NCBI RefSeq assembly: GCF_000236805.1
Contig: NZ_AGFX01000047.1
Span: forward strand, 124,001-188,000
Length of the DNA stretch: 64,000 bases
Origin: Paenibacillus peoriae KCTC 3763
GTDB lineage: Bacteria > Bacillota > Bacilli > Paenibacillales > Paenibacillaceae
Reading direction: 5' to 3'
In this document: positions 51,638 through 63,328 of the stretch, in pieces
How the letters are laid out: each line of letters starts with the position of its first letter
Numbering within the stretch: the first letter of the stretch is position 1
The notes under the pieces: model-generated
Databases searched by the model: none
Told to the model about the DNA's origin: nothing
What the model saw: only the letters and a program-made list of their open reading frames with translations
Program-made: the position numbers and the translations under genes

Positions 51638-53076
51638 CTAACTTAGAATACGAGAAGCCTGCGCAAAGGAAATGCCAGTATAGTAGTGAAGAAGAATCTG
51701 AGTGGCAGTGTGCCCTTCCTTGGCCATTCCGTTGGCTCCCCACTGACTCATGCCGACACCATGGCCGTAGCCATAGGTCGTTATAGCAATCTTGTCTCCT
51801 TCGGTCCTCCACGTAAATTCAGCCGAACGCAGTCCCAGTTTGTTGCGAATTTCCGGTCCTGTAAAGACCGTTCCTCCTACCTCAATCTTTTTGATGCGAT
51901 GCCCTTCTGTCTTGGAAAGCACCCGGATCTCAGGCATATTTCCTCCTCCAGTCGAAGCGGCTATCGCAGCACGCCTCAATCCCAATCTATCAAACATGCT
52001 CTGACGGCTCAGTGTGATGGTTTCTGTATATCGAGGTGCCAGCTGCTTGTCCCATGGGCTCGATACGCTCCGTAAGTAAGGCACAGCCTTGGCCCATACA
52101 TCCTCTGAATTCTCGGTATAGCCGTTGCTGGTAGAAAAAAAGAAGCGGTAATCGGTTTGCCCTCATATACCATGATCGTATCCTTGGTATCGCGCACAGC
52201 CTGCCGAATTTTAGCCAGCTCAGCAGCTTTACCGGAATGTCCCCACTCTCTAGTAAGTTTGGCTTTAGAAATGTAAGCCTGATGCTTAACGGTATCCGTC
52301 ACATCCGCTCCTGCCGGAGAGCCGCTGGTATCATCGGCCAGCAAACGCCGGGCGATGAAGGTGCGCGCGGCAATGGCCTGCGCCTTCAGTGCCTCGCCTT
52401 CGAAGCTGGGCGGCATTTCGGCGGCTACAACGCCGACAATGTACTCCTCCAGCGGCAGCGTCTCTGTACGGCCCGTAGACGTGACGTACACACGCACGTC
52501 CGGCTCCGCCACTGCCGGAACACTGCGCGCTGGAGCAGCGGGCACCGCTGGTATGGGCGGAACCCCCGGCAGCCGCGTGACGGGGGCCTCAGGCTTCGCT
52601 GCCGCGACGGGCATCTCGGGGGCTGCCTTGCGGCCGCCCGGTGGCAACGGCTGCGCCGTATGGCGAGGCCACGCTATTAGCGCGGGCACAGCCAGTGCAA
52701 GCGCCAGCAGGCCCGCTACGGCGGCAGCCGGCAGCCAGGGGCGGTGGCTGCCCCAGCGTGGTGCACGCCCGGCGGCAGGCCGCAGGTACGGCCCTGGCAC
52801 CGGCGGCAGGCTTGTGCCGCGTGTACCGCGAGCTGCTGCGCCGGAGGTCGGCGGCGACGCACCTGCGGGGTGCAAAGCGGTAGCCACTGCCGTTGCACGC
52901 CGGGCGTGCCCGGCTTCAGCGGGCAATGTGCCGCGTGTGCCCGACCGCTGCTGAGCAAGCTTGCTTGTCTGTGGCGGAGCAGCTATATGGCCGGGACTTT
53001 CCTCCGCAGGTAAAGTCCGGTGGTGTTCGCTGGCATGATGAATCGGTATACGAATACGAACCTGTGAATCTTTCAT
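51638..53076 (-). pseudogene. spoIID: Stage II sporulation protein D, split by a -1 frameshift in a T-run
   Basis: Two overlapping frames (51638-52084 and 52009-53076) together encode SpoIID, the lytic transglycosylase that works with SpoIIP and SpoIIM in engulfment. The N-terminal frame has a long Pro/Ala/Gly-rich G+C-rich cytoplasmic region, a membrane helix (AAAVAGLLALALAVPALIA), and the SpoIID core (LEEYIVGVVAAEMPPSFEGEALKAQAIAARTF). After EGKPITASFF the frame must shift at about 52135-52141 to give STSNGYTENSEDVWAKAVPYL, continuing in the second frame with WDKQLAPRYTETITL and GYGHGVGMSQWGANGMAKEG. The junction is a run of seven T; eight would restore one protein. It may be a sequencing error, a true mutation, or slippage. 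GGAGG precedes the ATG at 53076. Confidence 0.87.
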
Positions 53077-53223
53077 AGGCTGAAACCTCCATCAAAGGGC
53101 TGAATATCCGGCCGGAAGCAATGATCTGTCCAGTAGATATTTTCAATCATATGAGGTCGTCCACTTTGATAGAACCGTTTTAAGAGAACTGGAAGAATGA
53201 AAAAAAAGACAAGCTGAAAACAC

Positions 53224-53252
53224 AAAAAAACCAAGCCCTTGCGGACTTGGTT
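53224..53252 (-). terminator. Terminator of murA
   Basis: AACCAAG pairs with CTTGGTT around a 10-base loop and T7 follows on the minus strand. Confidence 0.87.
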
Positions 53253-53306
53253 CACAGTTGTTTGTAAATATGCTGATACGTTGTATGAAGCTTGGTACGT
53301 TAAAGC

Positions 53307-54662
53307 TTAAGCCAAAGAAGGCTGAATCTTTTTGAACAGATTCCCTGTAGTCTCTTCCGGCATCACACGCTCTGTACTGGACGAATGATCCAGCTTCGGC
53401 TCTTCTACGGTCACTCTGTAAATGTCCGCGCCCAATCCAGTCAGCTTCTCGGCCAAATGAACGTAGCCACGATCGATGTGATGTACACCGGATACTTCCG
53501 TTGTCCCCTCTGCAATAAGTCCGGTCAGAATTAACGCGGCACCTGCACGCAAATCTGTCGAGGTCACCTTTGCACCTGTCAGCTTCGCATTGCCGGTTAC
53601 AATCGCAGAACGACCTTCGACCTTAATCTCCGCATTCATGAGATGAAATTCATCCACATGCATGAAGCGATTTTCAAAGACGGTTTCCGTAATAATGCTC
53701 GTTCCTTCAGCAGCAAGCTGAAGTGCCATCATCTGAGACTGCATATCCGTAGGGAAACCAGGATAAGGCAGCGTTTTAACATCAACGGCTTTTAACGGTT
53801 TATCCGCGATGACACGAATTCCGTTTTCATCTGGTTGAATGGTTACTCCCATTTCTTCCATCTTGGAGATAACAGGTCCCAAATGATCGGATATTGCGCC
53901 TTCTACATATACGTTCCCGCCTGTGATCGCAGCAGCAACCATATAAGTACCTGCTTCTACACGGTCGGGAATAACCGTATGTTTTACTCCATGAAGTTTT
54001 TCGACGCCTTCAATACGAATAACGCCTGTGCCTGCGCCGCGCACCTTGGCTCCCATACCATTGAGGAAGTTCGCAAGATCAACGATCTCAGGTTCCTTAG
54101 CAGCATTTTCAATAGTGGTTACGCCCTCGGCAAGAGTAGCGGCCATCATAATATTTTCGGTTGCTCCTACGCTGGCTACATCCAAATAAACTTTGGCTCC
54201 ACGCAGACGCCCGTTACTTTTAGCTTCAATAAAACCTTGGCCCAGACTAATCTCGGCCCCCAATGCTTCAAAGCCCTTCAAATGCTGGTCAATTGGTCGT
54301 GTGCCAATTGCGCATCCGCCTGGAAGCGAAATTCTTGTATGTCCCAAACGTGTAAGCAACGGCCCCATAACCAAAAATGATGCGCGCATTTTCCTAACCC
54401 ACTCGTAAGGGGCTTCACAGGAAATTATCTTCCGCGCGTCAACACGAATGACCTCATCTTGGTATGTAACGCCTGCTCCTAAGGACTCCAGTACTTTGTT
54501 AATAGTCATCACATCGTCTAGAGGAGGTGCATCAATAATAACACTTTCTCCTTCTTCTCCTAGCAGAGAAGCGGCGATGATCGGCAGAACTGAGTTTTTG
54601 GCTCCGCTGACTTTGACACTCCCGGTCAATCTGTTGCCACCGCGGACGATAAATTTGCTCAT
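53307..54662 (-). CDS. murA: UDP-N-acetylglucosamine 1-carboxyvinyltransferase
   Basis: A 451-residue enzyme, first committed step of peptidoglycan synthesis. The catalytic loop [18 protein letters not shown] keeps Cys117, the fosfomycin target. [16 protein letters not shown] and [20 protein letters not shown] are also typical. The C-terminal tail (about 30 residues ending KKIQPSLA) is longer than usual. Its place next to spoIID and ywzB identifies the essential MurA1-type copy. GGAGGG precedes the ATG. Confidence 0.96.
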   Translation of the reverse strand: MSKFIVRGGNRLTGSVKVSGAKNSVLPIIAASLLGEEGESVIIDAPPLDDVMTINKVLESLGAGVTYQDEVIRVDARKIISCEAPYEWVRKMRASFLVMGPLLTRLGHTRISLPGGCAIGTRPIDQHLKGFEALGAEISLGQGFIEAKSNGRLRGAKVYLDVASVGATENIMMAATLAEGVTTIENAAKEPEIVDLANFLNGMGAKVRGAGTGVIRIEGVEKLHGVKHTVIPDRVEAGTYMVAAAITGGNVYVEGAISDHLGPVISKMEEMGVTIQPDENGIRVIADKPLKAVDVKTLPYPGFPTDMQSQMMALQLAAEGTSIITETVFENRFMHVDEFHLMNAEIKVEGRSAIVTGNAKLTGAKVTSTDLRAGAALILTGLIAEGTTEVSGVHHIDRGYVHLAEKLTGLGADIYRVTVEEPKLDHSSSTERVMPEETTGNLFKKIQPSLA

Positions 54663-54985
54663 CTATGGTTCCCTCCGCGCGTCATTTCCCTTTTCCTTCA
54701 TGGAAAAAAAGAACATATTCCGCTATTTTCATGCCTTGCTTTTTCATTACATAAAAAACAAGATTTTATTAATACCCTAACTGCCATCATACCACTGTTC
54801 AAAACAAGTATACAAGCGTTTTTTGTACTTGATGTCCATTGTACTCCAACTGAAACAGTCGGCAATACATGTATGGTTCTTTTGTTTACCATTGTTGACA
54901 ATATGGAACGATGTTATTCGACAATTCCCGCAGGGACACAGTCCTAAAATCATATAACCCGCCCACTTCATGTTAAAACAATACA
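54663..54985. other. Intergenic region between ywzB and murA
   Basis: About 320 bases. Frames crossing it have no ribosome site and no family resemblance. B. subtilis has ywmB near here; nothing like it was seen. Confidence 0.5.
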
Positions 54986-55237
54986 CTAGAGCATCTGGCT
55001 CCACGAGATGTAGTTCAACAGGAAACCAGCAACCAATTGCCCGACGATAATAGCGAGAAACAAGTGCAACAATCTGCCTTGTGGTCCTTTGGGGTGCCGG
55101 ATGATCAAATCCAGCTTTAAGCTCTGTAAAGCCCACCAGGCTAGCGCTATACAGATGAGTGACACGATCATGGAGATCAACGCGGTCATACTCGCCGATT
55201 GACTTAGCTGTTCAGCCAACTGCTGCTTCCCGTTCAT
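54986..55237 (-). CDS. ywzB: DUF1146 family membrane protein (YwzB)
   Basis: An 83-residue protein with two membrane helices (ALISMIVSLICIALAWWAL and LLHLFLAIIVGQLVAGFLL) separated by the conserved basic loop LDLIIRHPKGPQGR. The function is unknown. Position between the atp operon and murA equals B. subtilis ywzB. GGGAGGG lies before the ATG. Confidence 0.9.
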   Translation of the reverse strand: MNGKQQLAEQLSQSASMTALISMIVSLICIALAWWALQSLKLDLIIRHPKGPQGRLLHLFLAIIVGQLVAGFLLNYISWSQML

Positions 55238-55431
55238 CGGTAATCCCTCCCATCTGCTTCACAGACTTCTTTATAATACTCGGCGCACGCCTAATATGCT
55301 AGTCATATTTCTGTATTCAGAACATTTATTTCGACAAAATATGAATAATTACTTCTGTTTCGTGAATTTAAAAGGTACTATGTACCTAGCTGCCAAGCAA
55401 GAAATAGGACTGCATATTTGGTAATTTATCT

Positions 55432-55505
55432 AAAAAAAGGGCCCGATCACAGTGATCGTAAGGAAGGAAAGGTTTCCTCTCCTCCTGCCGGACACTCTCT
55501 GGCAG
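55432..55505 (-). terminator. Three-hairpin region after atpC, ending in a T-run
   Basis: Reading the minus strand: a GCC-rich stem (CTGCC with GGCAG, 55485-55505), a short stem (AGGAAA with TTTCCT), then CGATCAC-A-GTGATCG followed after a five-base linker by T7. The last part should end the atp operon, but the added stems are more than a simple terminator needs. Confidence 0.6.
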
Positions 55506-55589
55506 AAGTTATGAAGCGGTCTCCCTGTCATTCCTCCGTATACTATGCCGAACCCTCTTATAATTCCACTAAAACCTAATATTTAATTC

Positions 55590-55997
55590 TTACTTGGTTC
55601 TAATGCTTGTAGCATTCAAACGGTTAAGCGCCCGTTGCAGAGCCACTTCCGCCCGATGATGGTCTATCTGTTCCTGCTTGCTCTGGAGCCGCAGTTCCGC
55701 CCGCTCCCTTGCCGCACGGGCACGCTCTACATCAATATCTTCAGAGCGTTCCGCACTCTCAGCCAAAATAACCACTTTATCCTTGCGGACTTCAACAAAG
55801 CCCCCATTGACCGCGATCACCTCAGTCTGACCACCGATTTTAATACGTATCGGTGCAATCTTCAAGGGAGTGACCAAGGGAAGGTGTCCGGGTAAAATAC
55901 CAAGGTCGCCTTCCGAGCCGCGAACACTGATGCTGTTGACCTGCTCTGCATAGACCAAGCGCTCCGGCGTCACAATCTCTAATAAATACGTGCTCAC
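55590..55997 (-). CDS. atpC: ATP synthase epsilon subunit
   Basis: A 135-residue F1 subunit that couples rotation and regulates hydrolysis. N-terminal beta domain: LLEIVTPERLVYAEQVNSISVRGSEGDLGILPGHLPLVTPL. C-terminal helices: DIDVERARAARERAELRL through LQRALNRLNAT. Last gene of the atp operon, 72 bases after atpD. Confidence 0.97.
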   Translation of the reverse strand: MSTYLLEIVTPERLVYAEQVNSISVRGSEGDLGILPGHLPLVTPLKIAPIRIKIGGQTEVIAVNGGFVEVRKDKVVILAESAERSEDIDVERARAARERAELRLQSKQEQIDHHRAEVALQRALNRLNATSIRTK

Positions 55998-56069
55998 TTG
56001 AATCCCTCCTGAAAGCTGTCCACAGACAGCTCACTTCGTAAGGCTCTCGGCTATTCTTTGCCTGTGTAC

Positions 56070-57485
<1,416 letters not shown>

Positions 57486-57590
57486 CTACAAGCTTGCACA
57501 GCCGCAAATCCGAACATCACTGATTTGTTTTGCGCTCGCAAATGATCATATTAGTATAGACTCTGCTATACAGCAGTCTGCAAAAGCTCA

Positions 57591-58457
57591 TTAAGACTGA
57601 GCATTTGCCCCTGCCACAATTTCCGTAATTTCCTGGGTAATAGCCGCTTGACGGGCACGGTTATAGGTCAACGACAGTTCACCAATCAGCTTGGTAGCAT
57701 TTTTGGTAGCAGAACCCATCGCCGTCATCTTCGCTCCCAGTTCACTAGCTTTACCGTCCAGCAAAGCGCCGTAGATAAGTGTTTCTGCATAACGCGGCAA
57801 CAATACTTCCAGCACTCCTTCTGGTGAAGGCTCATACTCATAATTTATCGAGGATGAAGCTGTAGCGGATTCCGGTGTTGCCATTGGCAACAAACGGTCA
57901 ATTGTCGGAATTTGAGTCAGTGCGTTGACAAAGCGGTTATAGCATAGATAAAGCTCATCAAATTCTTTAAGTTCAAAGCCTTGTACAGCCTTGCTTGCAA
58001 TCGTTTTGATATCTGCAAAAGCAGGTGTATCCGACAAGTCAGTCACTGACTCTGCAATAGGGAACTCACGACGTCTGAAATAATCCCGTCCTTTTCGTCC
58101 GATAATGAAAATTACAAATTCATCCTGTGAACGGTGACGTTCCGCAATCGTCTGCGTAACCTGCCGCAAAATATTGGCGTTATAACCACCAGCCAGACCA
58201 CGATCAGATGTGATGATGAGATAAGCAGTCTTCTTGACCGGACGCGTCTCCAGCATTGGATGCTTGACACCGTTTGATCCAGAAGCAATACTGCTTACGA
58301 CTTCCTTAAGCTTTTCTGCGTAAGGACGAGCCGACTCCGCTTTCTCCTGAGCCTTTCTCAGCTTGGATGCAGCGACCATTTCCATCGCTTTCGTAATTTG
58401 CTTTGTACTCTGCACACTTTTAATCTGACGTTTAATCTCGCGCATACCTTTTGCCAT
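57591..58457 (-). CDS. atpG: ATP synthase gamma subunit
   Basis: A 288-residue central stalk. N-terminal helix MAKGMREIKRQIKSVQSTKQITKAMEMVAASKLRKAQ and C-terminal helix ELGAKMTAMGSATKNATKLIGELSLTYNRARQAAITQEITEIVAGA are both typical. The ATG at 58457 follows AAGGTGGTG; an upstream frame of 17 codons is not supported. It lies about 210 bases after atpA, an unusually long gap with a hairpin. Confidence 0.97.
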   Translation of the reverse strand: MAKGMREIKRQIKSVQSTKQITKAMEMVAASKLRKAQEKAESARPYAEKLKEVVSSIASGSNGVKHPMLETRPVKKTAYLIITSDRGLAGGYNANILRQVTQTIAERHRSQDEFVIFIIGRKGRDYFRRREFPIAESVTDLSDTPAFADIKTIASKAVQGFELKEFDELYLCYNRFVNALTQIPTIDRLLPMATPESATASSSINYEYEPSPEGVLEVLLPRYAETLIYGALLDGKASELGAKMTAMGSATKNATKLIGELSLTYNRARQAAITQEITEIVAGANAQS

Positions 58458-58601
58458 GATTTCACCACCTTCAAGCTTTGGCAAGGCCAAAGCTAACTTC
58501 GTAAGCAATCGTTAGCCTTGAGAAAAACAAAGCCACTTCGTAAAGATTCAAATCCAGCCGAGCATATGTTAAAGGGCCTGTTATTGGGGGTAAAACATGC
58601 C

Positions 58602-58634
58602 AAGGAAGCCAAAGCCCGAGGGGCACGCTTCCTT
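58602..58634 (-). promoter_or_regulatory. Intercistronic hairpin between atpA and atpG
   Basis: AAGGAAGC and GCTTCCTT pair perfectly, and the loop can form an inner GCCC/GGGC stem. No T-run follows. It is likely a processing or mRNA-stability element in the long atpA-atpG gap. Confidence 0.5.
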
Positions 58635-58670
58635 AGAACATTTTTCGTCATAAACAGGCAAATTCATGTA

Positions 58671-60191
<1,521 letters not shown>

Positions 60192-60204
60192 TCACCCCTA
60201 TCTT

Positions 60205-60750
60205 CTATACTCGTCTGTTAAAGGATTTCTCAAGACGATCCAGCTTGCCGGCCAGACTGCCGTCGTACAGTGTATCGCCAATAACCACTTTCAATCCGCC
60301 CAGCAGACTCGGGTCTACTATATTTTCCACACGGATTGTTTTATGTTCACGGGCTCCGAATTCCTCGGCTACCGTTGCTTTTTCCTGCTCACTGAGCGCA
60401 TAGGTGGAATACACCTTTGCATGGGCCAGTCCCAGCTTGTACTCCTGAATCTCAAGGTATCCGGCAAGGAGATCTTCAAACAAATCGGCTCTGCTGCGCT
60501 GAATCAACAGCTTAATCGTGTTAATCAGCGAGGCAGACAGCTTGCCTTCAAAGCTGTTGGCCAGAACCTGAAGCTTGACCTCTTCCGTAATGTTAGGAGA
60601 ATTAATGAACTTACGGATTTCGGCATCCCCCGATACAGCCTCTACAAAAGCACGCAGTTCCTGCTCGGTCTCCATAATGGTCTGCTCCTGCTCTGCCACT
60701 TCAAACAAGGCTTTCGCGTACCGTTTGGCAACTACCGTATCCCGGCTCAT
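60205..60750 (-). CDS. atpH: ATP synthase delta subunit
   Basis: A 181-residue stator subunit linking F1 to subunit b. N-terminal helical domain VVAKRYAKALFEVAEQEQTIMETEQELRAF; C-terminal LLGGLKVVIGDTLYDGSLAGKLDRL. Its start overlaps the atpF stop by 4 bases, so the genes are coupled. Confidence 0.96.
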   Translation of the reverse strand: MSRDTVVAKRYAKALFEVAEQEQTIMETEQELRAFVEAVSGDAEIRKFINSPNITEEVKLQVLANSFEGKLSASLINTIKLLIQRSRADLFEDLLAGYLEIQEYKLGLAHAKVYSTYALSEQEKATVAEEFGAREHKTIRVENIVDPSLLGGLKVVIGDTLYDGSLAGKLDRLEKSFNRRV

Positions 60751-61235
60751 GCTTTGCCTCCTACCTCTTTAAGGTACTGGTCGACAAGCTCTCCCTGGAC
60801 TTGGTCTTCCTTGATTTCTTTTTGTAGCAATTTGGAAGCAATTTGTACCGAAGCTTTACCCACTTCGCTGCGCAGCTCGGCAACTGCCTTATTGCGCTCG
60901 CTTGTGATTTCACGAACAGCTTCGTCTTTCAGGCGAACAGCTTCGTCTTTAGCCTGAATAATAATTTGCTCCGCTTGCTTGTTGCCAGTTTGCTTCGACT
61001 GCTCAATAATATCGTAGGCTTCCTTGCGCGCTTGCTGAAGAGCCTGTTTTTGCTCCTCAACATAGGCAGCAGCCTGTTCACGCGTTTGTGCCGCTTCACT
61101 CATTTGCTTCAAAACAAGCTCACGCCGCTTCTCCATAACTGAAAAGAGAGGGCCGAATGCATAACGGGTCAGCAACCAGTACAAGATCAAAAATGCAATG
61201 ACAGTAAACACGATACTTGTCCAATTTAAATGCAA
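60747..61235 (-). CDS. atpF: ATP synthase b subunit
   Basis: A 162-residue stator with one N-terminal membrane helix (WTSIVFTVIAFLILYWLLTRYAF). A long charged coiled coil follows (EKRRELVLKQMSEAAQTREQAAAY and further) to KEIKEDQVQGELVDQYL. AAGGAG precedes the ATG. It lies between atpE and atpH in the standard order. Confidence 0.96.
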   Translation of the reverse strand: MHLNWTSIVFTVIAFLILYWLLTRYAFGPLFSVMEKRRELVLKQMSEAAQTREQAAAYVEEQKQALQQARKEAYDIIEQSKQTGNKQAEQIIIQAKDEAVRLKDEAVREITSERNKAVAELRSEVGKASVQIASKLLQKEIKEDQVQGELVDQYLKEVGGKA

Positions 61236-61343
61236 TTGAAGTCACTCCTTTCCGGTGAACGTCAGTCCTAGATCTTTCTATTCAAACGAACAAAGAAGGC
61301 GCGGATGGCTGTGCCTTCCCCGCCAAACCTTGCTTCCATTTAA

Positions 61344-61646
<303 letters not shown>

Positions 61647-61674
61647 TTAACTAAAAACCGGATAATGAACCTGT

Positions 61675-62499
61675 TTAATGCTCTTCTTCATGCGTATCAA
61701 TGGACTGTGAAATATATACAAACGTCAGAATCGTAAAGACGAACGCCTGGATACTGCCGACAAAAATACTGAATCCTTGCCAGACCACGAGTCCCAATAC
61801 GGAAGCAACCATACCTCCAACGCCAAGTGCTGTCAATTTCAACAGAACACTGATCAAAACTTCGCCGGCAAAAATATTACCGAATAGACGCATACCATGT
61901 GTCAGTAGTTTTGAGAACTGCTCAATCAGGTTAATTGGCAGAAAGAAAGGAAATGGTTGAACGTAGTGCTTAAAGTAAGCTTTGGTGTTACGGAAGATTC
62001 CCAGGAAATGAACCAGGACAAAGATCATCAATGCCAGTCCAATGGATACCCCTGCATCTGCGGTTGGTGATTTCCACCAGCTGACACCTACATGGGCAGC
62101 TTCGCCCGGATGAGTCGCCTGTGCTTGCTCTAATGCTTCCTTGACCGGAACGATATCATGCCCGAATACTTGTGCGCTTTGCACACTATCGAATTCAGTC
62201 ACGATCCCGAACGGCAGACCTAGCATATTTCCGACGAAAATGAACATGATCAGCGTCATCCCTAAAGAAAGGAATGGCTTCCCTTTTTTCAAATCCATCG
62301 TACTGGAAATGAGTCCTTGAACGAATTCGACAACCCATTCTAAAAAGTTTTGCAGCTTTCCTGGATTGTCCACAGACAAATTGCGCGTTGCAGCAAAAGC
62401 CAGTCCAAACACAATAGCGCAGGTCACAAGCAGCATAATAATGACGGACAAGTCAATACTAAACCCGCCCAATTGGATAATCGGTGATTCATGCAACAT
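61675..62499 (-). CDS. atpB: ATP synthase a subunit
   Basis: A 274-residue membrane subunit that carries the proton half-channels. The essential Arg lies in KLLTHGMRLFGNIFAGEVL, and the C-terminal helix ends FVYISQSIDTHEEEH. The N terminus (MLHESPIIQLGGFSIDLSVIIMLLVTCAIVF) is typical of Firmicutes. GAAAGGGGTG precedes the ATG. Confidence 0.97.
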   Translation of the reverse strand: MLHESPIIQLGGFSIDLSVIIMLLVTCAIVFGLAFAATRNLSVDNPGKLQNFLEWVVEFVQGLISSTMDLKKGKPFLSLGMTLIMFIFVGNMLGLPFGIVTEFDSVQSAQVFGHDIVPVKEALEQAQATHPGEAAHVGVSWWKSPTADAGVSIGLALMIFVLVHFLGIFRNTKAYFKHYVQPFPFFLPINLIEQFSKLLTHGMRLFGNIFAGEVLISVLLKLTALGVGGMVASVLGLVVWQGFSIFVGSIQAFVFTILTFVYISQSIDTHEEEH

Positions 62500-62528
62500 G
62501 TTTTCTCACCCCTTTCTCAGTTGAGCCA

Positions 62529-62909
62529 TTATTTTTCCTGAAGCGCGAATATAATGCCTATAATTAAAAGAAGGAATTGTCCAGTTACAAGGCTTGCCAT
62601 TACAGCGATCTCATGGAAATAGGCCGGAAATTCTACAGCCAGCACCACTGCCAAAATTGAGGTCGCTAATCGAACGCCAAAGCCAATACCTACCACTCTC
62701 TTCTTTCTTTCACCGGCGGCCGCACTCGCAACCTGTCGAATTTTGTAGGCCATATACAGCACATTTAGACAGCTTACTCCCGTTCCCAGAATGATTCCGT
62801 GAGCAATGTCACGATGTTGGGGCATGAAAGCGGAGACCAGGAAACACAGAGCCATAATCATAAGCGCTACGATCCATAACATTTTTTGCATACGGGTCAT
62901 CTCATTCAT
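62529..62909 (-). CDS. atpI: ATP synthase I family protein
   Basis: A 126-residue membrane protein with four hydrophobic helices (WIVALMIMALCFLVSAF, HGIILGTGVSCLNVLYMAY, FGVRLATSILAVVLAV, VTGQFLLLIIGIIFALQ). AtpI-like proteins assist assembly or magnesium uptake for the c ring. It overlaps atpZ by 8 bases and has AGGG before its ATG. Sequence conservation in this family is low, so the call rests on position and topology. Confidence 0.86.
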   Translation of the reverse strand: MNEMTRMQKMLWIVALMIMALCFLVSAFMPQHRDIAHGIILGTGVSCLNVLYMAYKIRQVASAAAGERKKRVVGIGFGVRLATSILAVVLAVEFPAYFHEIAVMASLVTGQFLLLIIGIIFALQEK

Positions 62910-63156
62910 GGTTATCCCTCAATACCTTTCCGATCACAAGGGCAATACTCAATGCGCCTACAACCAAGCCTGCGAGAACGCTTACGCCAATCCAAATTCC
63001 GGAGCCACCAAGTTTGGCATCAAGCCATTTTCCGGCATAGAAACCACCCAGTGTGCATACCGTCAAATCAATGCCGATAGCGCTCACCAGTCCGATTGCC
63101 TTGAAGGCATTTCCGGTGTTGTTTTGGTTGTTGTTTTGCTTGGATGGTTTGACCAC
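62902..63156 (-). CDS. AtpZ/AtpI-type small membrane protein
   Basis: An 84-residue protein. An Asn/Gln-rich start (KPSKQNNNQNNTGNAFKA) precedes two helices (IGLVSAIGIDLTVCTLGGFYAG and IWIGVSVLAGLVVGALSIALVIG). The pattern with KWLDAKLGGSG between them is that of AtpZ, first gene of many Bacillus atp operons. The start is GTG. A consensus promoter lies about 30 bases upstream. Confidence 0.84.
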   Translation of the reverse strand: MVKPSKQNNNQNNTGNAFKAIGLVSAIGIDLTVCTLGGFYAGKWLDAKLGGSGIWIGVSVLAGLVVGALSIALVIGKVLRDNHE

Positions 63157-63186
63157 TTTTCCATGTCACCCCTGCAATTCCAGTCC

Positions 63187-63216
63187 ATTTTACTTAAATA
63201 TAAGATGCTTTGTCAA
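63187..63216 (-). promoter_or_regulatory. Sigma-A promoter of the atp operon
   Basis: Minus-strand TTGACA, 18 bases, TAAAAT, about 30 bases upstream of the first atp gene and downstream of the epimerase. Confidence 0.72.
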
Positions 63217-63328
63217 TTGAGATATTTTAGTGCCCTAAAGTATAAAAATCAGTCGACAAAGCATCTAAAAATGCTGTATCCCTTGGTAACCGTACAGTTT
63301 AACTGTATGCTTGCCTTGTAAAGGAATA

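Noticed and set aside
54777-55136. A 119-codon minus-strand frame over ywzB
   Set aside because: It overlaps the well-supported ywzB in another frame and has no ribosome site or family resemblance.
55432-55589. T-box leader before ywzB
   Set aside because: A fragment AGGGAGACCGC resembles the T-box core, but it lacks the conserved TGG and there is no room for Stem I outside atpC.
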